Of a stretch of 64,000 nt of DNA, positions 56,116 through 64,000 are shown piece by piece. Numbering within the stretch: position 1 is the stretch's first letter; every line of letters starts with the position of its first letter. The DNA is taken from contig JANQRX010000004.1 in assembly GCA_028284325.1 (NCBI GenBank), positions 124,001 through 188,000 on the forward strand, in the 5' to 3' direction. Below the pieces are notes generated by a model. The model searched no databases, had not been told where the DNA came from, and saw only the letters and a program-made list of their open reading frames with translations. A program made the translations under genes and the position numbers. Source of the DNA: Bauldia sp. GTDB taxonomy: Bacteria; Pseudomonadota; Alphaproteobacteria; Rhizobiales; Kaistiaceae.

Positions 56116-56958
56116 CTAAGGCCCGTCACCATTGGTGACACCACGTGGGCCCGGTGACCACGCCGACTGCGTGAGCTCCGCGATCGCGGTCATGATCTCG
56201 TCGTGCCAGGCCTGCGCTTCCGACAGCTTCGCCTTGTCGCCCTGGATGGTCGGCGGCTGCATGCGCGGGCCGATATGGAGCTCCATCACCTCCGACTCGC
56301 GCAGCTTCTGGTCGCGGGGCGCATCGGGGAAACGGATGCCCGCCGGGACGATCGCCACGCCGCTTTCCAGCGACAGCCGCGCCGCGCCGATACGGCCCGG
56401 CAGCAGGCGCGAGGCGTCGTGGCTGACGGTGCCCTCCGGAAAAACGCCCACCGAACGACCCGACGCCAGGAGGGCGCGCGCCTGATCGGCCGGCGGCACG
56501 GCCGGCTGGTAGAAGCGGCGCATGAAATCCAGCGGCCCGGCCGATTTCCGGCCGACGACGATGATCTCGCCCCTTCGCATCACCCAGCCGACGATCGGGA
56601 TCATCAGGAAGTTCCAGTCGGCGAAGAAATGGATCATCTTTCCGTCCCGCATGAGCATCATCAGGGCCGGCACAATGATCGCCTCGCGCCGGATCCGATG
56701 GCTGATGGCGAGGATGAAAGGATCGCGGGCTTCGGCCACGTGCTCGAGACCGTAAATGGCCCTCACCTGGCGAATGCCAAGCAGCGACATGAAACGCATG
56801 GCCACCCGCGTACGCCAGATCGGCTGATTTGGCAGCGCTCGGGTCAGCACCTCACGAGCGGTCGGCAGCGGGCTACGGCCGCGCTCGACATCCGTCACCT
56901 GGCTGTTGTTCGTCAACACGATCCCGTATGCCCCTGCGTCGGAGGCGCCAAAACGCAC
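56116..56958 (-). CDS. PlsC-like acyltransferase with a variant HX4D motif
   Basis: A protein of about 280 residues from a GTG at 56958; downstream starts such as GTG codons near VTDVERG are possible. The acyltransferase fold is supported by motif III FPEGTVSHD, motif IV IVPAGI and the basic WVMRRGEIIVVGRK segment. Motif I, normally His-X4-Asp, reads His87-RIRR-Glu92, so the aspartate is a glutamate. It may transfer acyl chains to a lysophospholipid or other acceptor, or be altered in activity. The stop lies 24 bases after the convergent uvrD stop. Confidence 0.7.
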   Translation of the reverse strand: MRFGASDAGAYGIVLTNNSQVTDVERGRSPLPTAREVLTRALPNQPIWRTRVAMRFMSLLGIRQVRAIYGLEHVAEARDPFILAISHRIRREAIIVPALMMLMRDGKMIHFFADWNFLMIPIVGWVMRRGEIIVVGRKSAGPLDFMRRFYQPAVPPADQARALLASGRSVGVFPEGTVSHDASRLLPGRIGAARLSLESGVAIVPAGIRFPDAPRDQKLRESEVMELHIGPRMQPPTIQGDKAKLSEAQAWHDEIMTAIAELTQSAWSPGPRGVTNGDGP

Positions 56959-57026
56959 AGGACGCCGGGACCTGTCAATGCGCCCGCGCCTTGACCCCGG
57001 GTCGTGTTTGCCCCAGACGCTCCGGC

Positions 57027-57920
57027 ATGTCCGGCGGCCAGCACGTGGCGACCATCGACCTCGCCCACGACCAGGCGGCGGTCCTCGCCGATCTCATCAG
57101 CCTCGACGAACGTTTTGCCGCCTTCGCGCTCGATTCCTGGACGGCACGCAAGACGACCCGGCTCACCCTGTACCTGCCGTCGCGGCCCGGACGAACCAGG
57201 CTGGGCGAGCTGGACGGTCTCGTCCGCCGCGCCGGAAACCGAAGCGCGAACTTCACCGTCGCGCCGCTACCTGAGCGTGACTGGGTCGCGGAGGGCCTGT
57301 CCGGGCTGCCACCGGTGCGCGCCGGCCGCTTCCTCGTCCACGGCCGGCATGTCCGGTCGGTCCGCCGCGCCAACGACATCGCCATCGAGATCGAGGCCGC
57401 CCAGGCCTTCGGCACCGGCCATCACGGCACGACCGCGGGCTGCCTGACGGCGATCGAAGCGGCGCTCGCCCGGCGATGGACCATCCGCCGCGCCGCCGAC
57501 ATCGGCACCGGCACGGGCCTGCTGGCCATCGCCATCGCGCGCATGGCGCACGTGCCGGTGGTCGCGACCGATATCGATCCAGTGGCCACCGCCACGGCGC
57601 GGGCCAACGCCCGTCACAATGGCGTCGCGGCGTATGTGCAGGCCGCCACGGCGATCGGGACCGGACACGCGCTCTATCGGGAAACCGGACCGTTCGACCT
57701 GATCGTCGCCAACATCCTCGCCGGGCCGTTGGCGCGCCTCGCCACCGACATCCGGCGGATCGCCGCGCCCGGTGCGCGCATCATCCTGTCCGGCCTGCTC
57801 CCCGACCAGCAGCGGTCGGTAACGGCGGCCTACCGCAACACCGGCCTGCGGGTCGCCGGCGCCCGGCATGTCGACGGCTGGCTGACGCTCGCGTTCGATC
57901 GCCCGCACCGTCAGCATTGA
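57027..57920 (+). CDS. prmA: Ribosomal protein L11 methyltransferase
   Basis: PrmA trimethylates amino groups of ribosomal protein L11 with SAM. The protein is 297 residues. Signatures: EIEAAQAFGTGHHGTTAGCL (substrate/SAM region), ADIGTGTGLLAIAIA (motif I) and DLIVANILAGPL, the NxL catalytic-site motif of PrmA. The ATG at 57027 gives a normal length with an N-terminal substrate-recognition domain of about 100 residues. It lies 53 bases before pepP on the same strand. Confidence 0.95.
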   Translation: MSGGQHVATIDLAHDQAAVLADLISLDERFAAFALDSWTARKTTRLTLYLPSRPGRTRLGELDGLVRRAGNRSANFTVAPLPERDWVAEGLSGLPPVRAGRFLVHGRHVRSVRRANDIAIEIEAAQAFGTGHHGTTAGCLTAIEAALARRWTIRRAADIGTGTGLLAIAIARMAHVPVVATDIDPVATATARANARHNGVAAYVQAATAIGTGHALYRETGPFDLIVANILAGPLARLATDIRRIAAPGARIILSGLLPDQQRSVTAAYRNTGLRVAGARHVDGWLTLAFDRPHRQH

Positions 57921-57973
57921 AGTCACGCAGCGGCCCGCCTATGCAGGACCGGCACCGACTCCGTGGCTTCCGC

Positions 57974-59770
57974 ATGACCCATCCGACCCTCGACCGTCTG
58001 ACAGCCCTGCGCGCGCGGCTCGCCGATCTCGGCGTCGACGGGCTGATCGTGCCCCATGCCGATGAGCATCTGAGCGAATACCTGCCGCCCTCGGCCGAAC
58101 GGCTGGCCTGGCTGACCGGATTCGATGGATCAGCCGGCACCGCCATCATCCTGAAAGACAAGGCCTTTCTTTTTGTCGATGGCCGCTACACGATCCAGGC
58201 CGAACGGCAGGTCGACACGTCCGTCTTCGAGATCGTCGACATCATGGCGACCGCGCCGTCGACCTGGCTGGCCGACAATCTGGAGGCCGAAAGCCGCATC
58301 GGCCACGACCCCTGGCTCTTGACCATGGCCGAGGTGAAGCGGATGGCCGACAGCGCCACAAAGGCGGGCGGCAGCCTTGTCGCGCTCGACGAGAATCCCG
58401 TCGACAGCGTGTGGCGCGACCGGCCGGAGCCGCCGGCCGCACCGGTCAGCCGCCACCCCGTCGAGTTCGCGGGACGTTCGGCGGCCGACAAGCTGTACGA
58501 CCTCGCCGAGACCCTGATCGCCCAGCGCGCCAACGCGACCGTGCTGGTCCGCGCCGATTCCATCGCCTGGACCTTCAACATCCGCGGCAGCGACACCGCC
58601 CATAATCCGGCGCCCCTGGCCTTCGCCATCCTCAAGGCCGAGGGCAAGCCGGCGCTCTACATCGACGGGCGCAAGCTCTCCAACGCGGTGCGCGCCGACC
58701 TTGCCGCGATCGCCGACATCCACGAGGTAGCGTCGCTGAAGGCCGCTCTCGCCGACCTCGGCGGTCAGCGGGTTCTCCTCGATCCGGCGAGCACACCGCG
58801 AGCGATCGCGACCGCGGTCGAGGCCGCGGGTGCGACCATCGTCGAAGGAAGCGATCCGGCCGAACGCCCCAAGGCGATCAAGAACTCCACCGAACTGGAC
58901 GGCGCGCGCCGGGCGCAGCGACGCGACGGCGCGGCCATGGTCCGCTTCCTCGCCTGGATCGACGCTCACGCCCAGGACGGCAGCGTCGACGAGATCGCCG
59001 CAGCCGACAAACTGCGCGAGCTGCGTGCGGAGACCGCCCGCCGCGACGGCAGCGAGCTCGTCGACATCGCCTTCGACACCATCTCCGGCGCCGGGGCCAA
59101 CGGTGCGATCGTCCACTATCGGGTGACACCCGACACGACGCGCCGGCTCGAACCGGGCTCGCTCTATCTGGTCGATTCCGGCGGGCAGTACCGCGACGGC
59201 ACCACCGACATCACGCGCACCGTGGCCATCGGCCAACCGAGCGCGGAGATGCGCGACCGCTTCACACGTGTGCTCAAGGGCCACATCGCGCTCGCCACGG
59301 CGCGCTTCCCGGCCGGCACCAGCGGTGCGCAACTCGACGCTTTCGCGCGTCGGCCGCTGTGGGAGGCGGGGCTCGACTACGCCCACGGCACCGGTCACGG
59401 CGTCGGCTCGTTCCTGTCGGTGCATGAAGGGCCGGCCAACGTCTCCAAGCGCGGCAAGGCGCCCCTGGTCGCTGGCATGATCCTGTCCAACGAACCCGGC
59501 TTCTATCGCGAGGGCGCCTACGGCATCCGGACCGAAAACCTGGTGGTCGTGACCGAAGCAGACGTGTCGTCGGACGCGGCGCCGTTCCTTTGCTTCGAGA
59601 CCATCACGCTCTGCCCTATCGACCGGCGGCTGATCGACACCACCCTGCTCGACGCAACGGAGATCGCCTGGCTCGACGCGTATCACGCCGCCCTGCCCGC
59701 GGCGCTCAACGATCTCCTCGACGACGACGAACGCGCTTGGCTCGCCGACGCGACCCGGCCGCTTAGCTAG
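57974..59770 (+). CDS. pepP: Xaa-Pro aminopeptidase (M24B)
   Basis: A 598-residue aminopeptidase P that removes an N-terminal residue before proline; the long form with two creatinase N-domains. The C-terminal pita-bread domain has metal ligands in LVDSGGQYRDGTTDITRT (two Asp), HGTGHGVGSFLSVHEGP (His), SNEPGFY (Glu) and RTENLVVV (Glu). The ATG at 57974 gives MTHPTLDRLTALRARL; an upstream ATG at 57941 would add eleven residues. The stop overlaps the end of the convergent PH-like gene by eight bases. Confidence 0.94.
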   Translation: MTHPTLDRLTALRARLADLGVDGLIVPHADEHLSEYLPPSAERLAWLTGFDGSAGTAIILKDKAFLFVDGRYTIQAERQVDTSVFEIVDIMATAPSTWLADNLEAESRIGHDPWLLTMAEVKRMADSATKAGGSLVALDENPVDSVWRDRPEPPAAPVSRHPVEFAGRSAADKLYDLAETLIAQRANATVLVRADSIAWTFNIRGSDTAHNPAPLAFAILKAEGKPALYIDGRKLSNAVRADLAAIADIHEVASLKAALADLGGQRVLLDPASTPRAIATAVEAAGATIVEGSDPAERPKAIKNSTELDGARRAQRRDGAAMVRFLAWIDAHAQDGSVDEIAAADKLRELRAETARRDGSELVDIAFDTISGAGANGAIVHYRVTPDTTRRLEPGSLYLVDSGGQYRDGTTDITRTVAIGQPSAEMRDRFTRVLKGHIALATARFPAGTSGAQLDAFARRPLWEAGLDYAHGTGHGVGSFLSVHEGPANVSKRGKAPLVAGMILSNEPGFYREGAYGIRTENLVVVTEADVSSDAAPFLCFETITLCPIDRRLIDTTLLDATEIAWLDAYHAALPAALNDLLDDDERAWLADATRPLS

Positions 59771-60320
59771 CGGACGCGAGACCCCGCGCGGTCGCGATCT
59801 CGGTGGCCACCGCGTTGACGCGCGCCACGCCCCGGAAGGCGAAATCGGCTGGAATGCGCCGCCCCGCGAACACGATATCGCCGGCGCCGTCGGGCTGCTC
59901 GACGATGGTCACGTCCTCGATATCGGCGAGATAAACGCCGACGACCGGCCGACCGGGCGCGAGCAACAGGGCGCGGCGATCGGACAGCGCGTACACCGGT
60001 GCCCCACCCGGTCCGCCACCACGGAAGGCGGAGATGGTGATCCACAGACCGATGGCGAGGAACGGCAGGCCGATGGCCGGGAAGATGTAGGCCAGCGGAT
60101 CATCGGGTGGTTCGAAGACGCCGTCTTGCAAGCCGGCGGCCAGCACGATCCAGACCACTGCGAACCCCGCATAGACCATGCCGAATGCAGCCCGCACCAG
60201 CGGCGTCCGTCGCGCTGCCCGCCTTGGGCGGTCGGCCCAGATCAGGTGTTCGCGCCGCTCCATCTCGCGCTCGGCGACGATCATCGGATGCTCAAGCCGG
60301 GCGACACCGCGGGCGCCCAT
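59763..60320 (-). CDS. Membrane protein with bacterial PH-like domain
   Basis: A 185-residue protein. The N-terminal segment has REHLIWADRPRRAARR, which resembles the GERVLWSGRP motif preceding bacterial PH domains. Two membrane helices follow (FGMVYAGFAVVWIVLAAGL, YIFPAIGLPFLAIGLWITI). The C-terminal part, VYALSDRRALLLAPGRPV ... LADIEDVTIVEQ, has the bPH strand pattern. The function of such proteins is unknown. The ATG at 60320 is three bases from the ligA stop, so it is likely cotranscribed with ligA. Confidence 0.75.
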   Translation of the reverse strand: MGARGVARLEHPMIVAEREMERREHLIWADRPRRAARRTPLVRAAFGMVYAGFAVVWIVLAAGLQDGVFEPPDDPLAYIFPAIGLPFLAIGLWITISAFRGGGPGGAPVYALSDRRALLLAPGRPVVGVYLADIEDVTIVEQPDGAGDIVFAGRRIPADFAFRGVARVNAVATEIATARGLASAS

Positions 60321-60323
60321 GGC

Positions 60324-63778
<3,455 letters not shown>

Positions 63779-63804
63779 CGGTAATGCCCCAACCCTTCTT
63801 GCGC

Positions 63805-64000
63805 CTACGCGGCGCCGAGGATCAGCCGATCGGCCGCCGCGCGGGCTTCGTCGGTGACGGTGGCGCCGGCCAGCATCCGGGCGATCTCTTCCCGACGCGC
63901 CGGATCGTCCAAGCGAATCACCTCCGTCTCGACCGCCTTACCACGCCTGATTGCGCGTTTCGTAACAAGCAGATGTGACACAGCGCGCGCGGCGACCTGC
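63805..64000 (-). CDS. recN: DNA repair protein RecN, C-terminal end (rest outside window)
   Basis: Open minus-strand frame to the window edge, stop at 63805-63807; 64 complete codons are visible. The sequence QVAARAVSHLLVTKR ... EEIARMLAGATVTDEARAAA matches the RecN C-terminus. RecN is an SMC-like ATPase that promotes recombinational repair of double-strand breaks. The ATPase ends are not visible. The order recN-ligA is conserved in alphaproteobacteria; here an MFS gene lies between. Confidence 0.9.
   Translation of the reverse strand, partial: QVAARAVSHLLVTKRAIRRGKAVETEVIRLDDPARREEIARMLAGATVTDEARAAADRLILGAA

Overview
The window is a 64 kb stretch of a high-GC alphaproteobacterial chromosome, most likely from the Hyphomicrobiales/Rhizobiales side of the class. 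The evidence is a circularly permuted (two-piece) tmRNA gene with the tag ANDNYAEARLAA, the alpha-type SspB, a C-P-C form of the LigA zinc finger, DUF2277, DUF2155, RHH_4 and BA14K family proteins, and gene neighbourhoods such as hflK-hflC-degP, thyA-folA, ilvB-ilvN-ilvC and recN..ligA. I cannot name the genus. The content is mainly chromosomal housekeeping. There is no prophage, insertion sequence, CRISPR array or rRNA.

Layout. 1-2.2 kb: end of accC, then aat, converging on a DUF2155 gene. 2.3-8.5 kb: a minus-strand unit dctP-dctQ-dctM (TRAP transporter)-DUF2277-glpD-like. 8.6-10.9 kb: the ergothioneine pair egtB-egtD. 11-14 kb: a large exported WD40/caspase-like protein, divergent from a P-type cation ATPase (14.2-16.9 kb). 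17-22.8 kb: YjbR-like protein, aldo/keto reductase, ArsC, an exported polysaccharide-lyase-like protein, tRNA-Lys(CTT), a Crp/Fnr regulator and an MscS channel. 22.8-23.4 kb: a membrane-anchored protein with seven His-x-His motifs.

23.6-31.7 kb is branched-chain amino acid synthesis. leuA has a Leu-rich leader peptide and a strong hairpin. ilvB-ilvN-lysE-ilvC has its own leader peptide and an intrinsic terminator, which is a classical attenuator. A LysE exporter sits tightly inside this operon. PhzF-like, BA14K-like and small membrane proteins lie between the two loci. 31.7-33.6 kb: miaA and serB, divergent with overlapping start codons. 33.8-37.4 kb: hflK-hflC-degP, membrane protein quality control, with a recognisable promoter. 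37.5-41.4 kb: thyA-folA and two tandem Bcr/CflA drug exporters.

41.46-42.4 kb: ssrA next to sspB, so the RNA encoding the degradation tag lies beside the ClpXP adaptor that reads it. 42.4-49.5 kb: fumC, an RHH protein and a giant AsmA-family protein with about 560 residues of alanine-rich predicted coiled coil. 49.5-64 kb: an FAD-linked dehydrogenase, a DMT exporter, a ClC channel, UvrD/PcrA, a PlsC-like protein, PrmA, PepP, a PH-like protein, LigA, a TetA-type MFS exporter and the C-terminus of RecN.

A family of about 51 bp imperfect palindromes lies in the larger intergenic gaps, often as inverted pairs (19.1/19.2, 20.7/20.8, 33.6/33.7 kb, with singles at 23.5 and 44.1 kb). I see no clear new defence or mobile system. 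The most unusual items are the His-x-His protein, the AsmA-coiled-coil protein, the exported WD40-caspase, the GlpD-like protein with altered active-site motifs, and the palindrome family.
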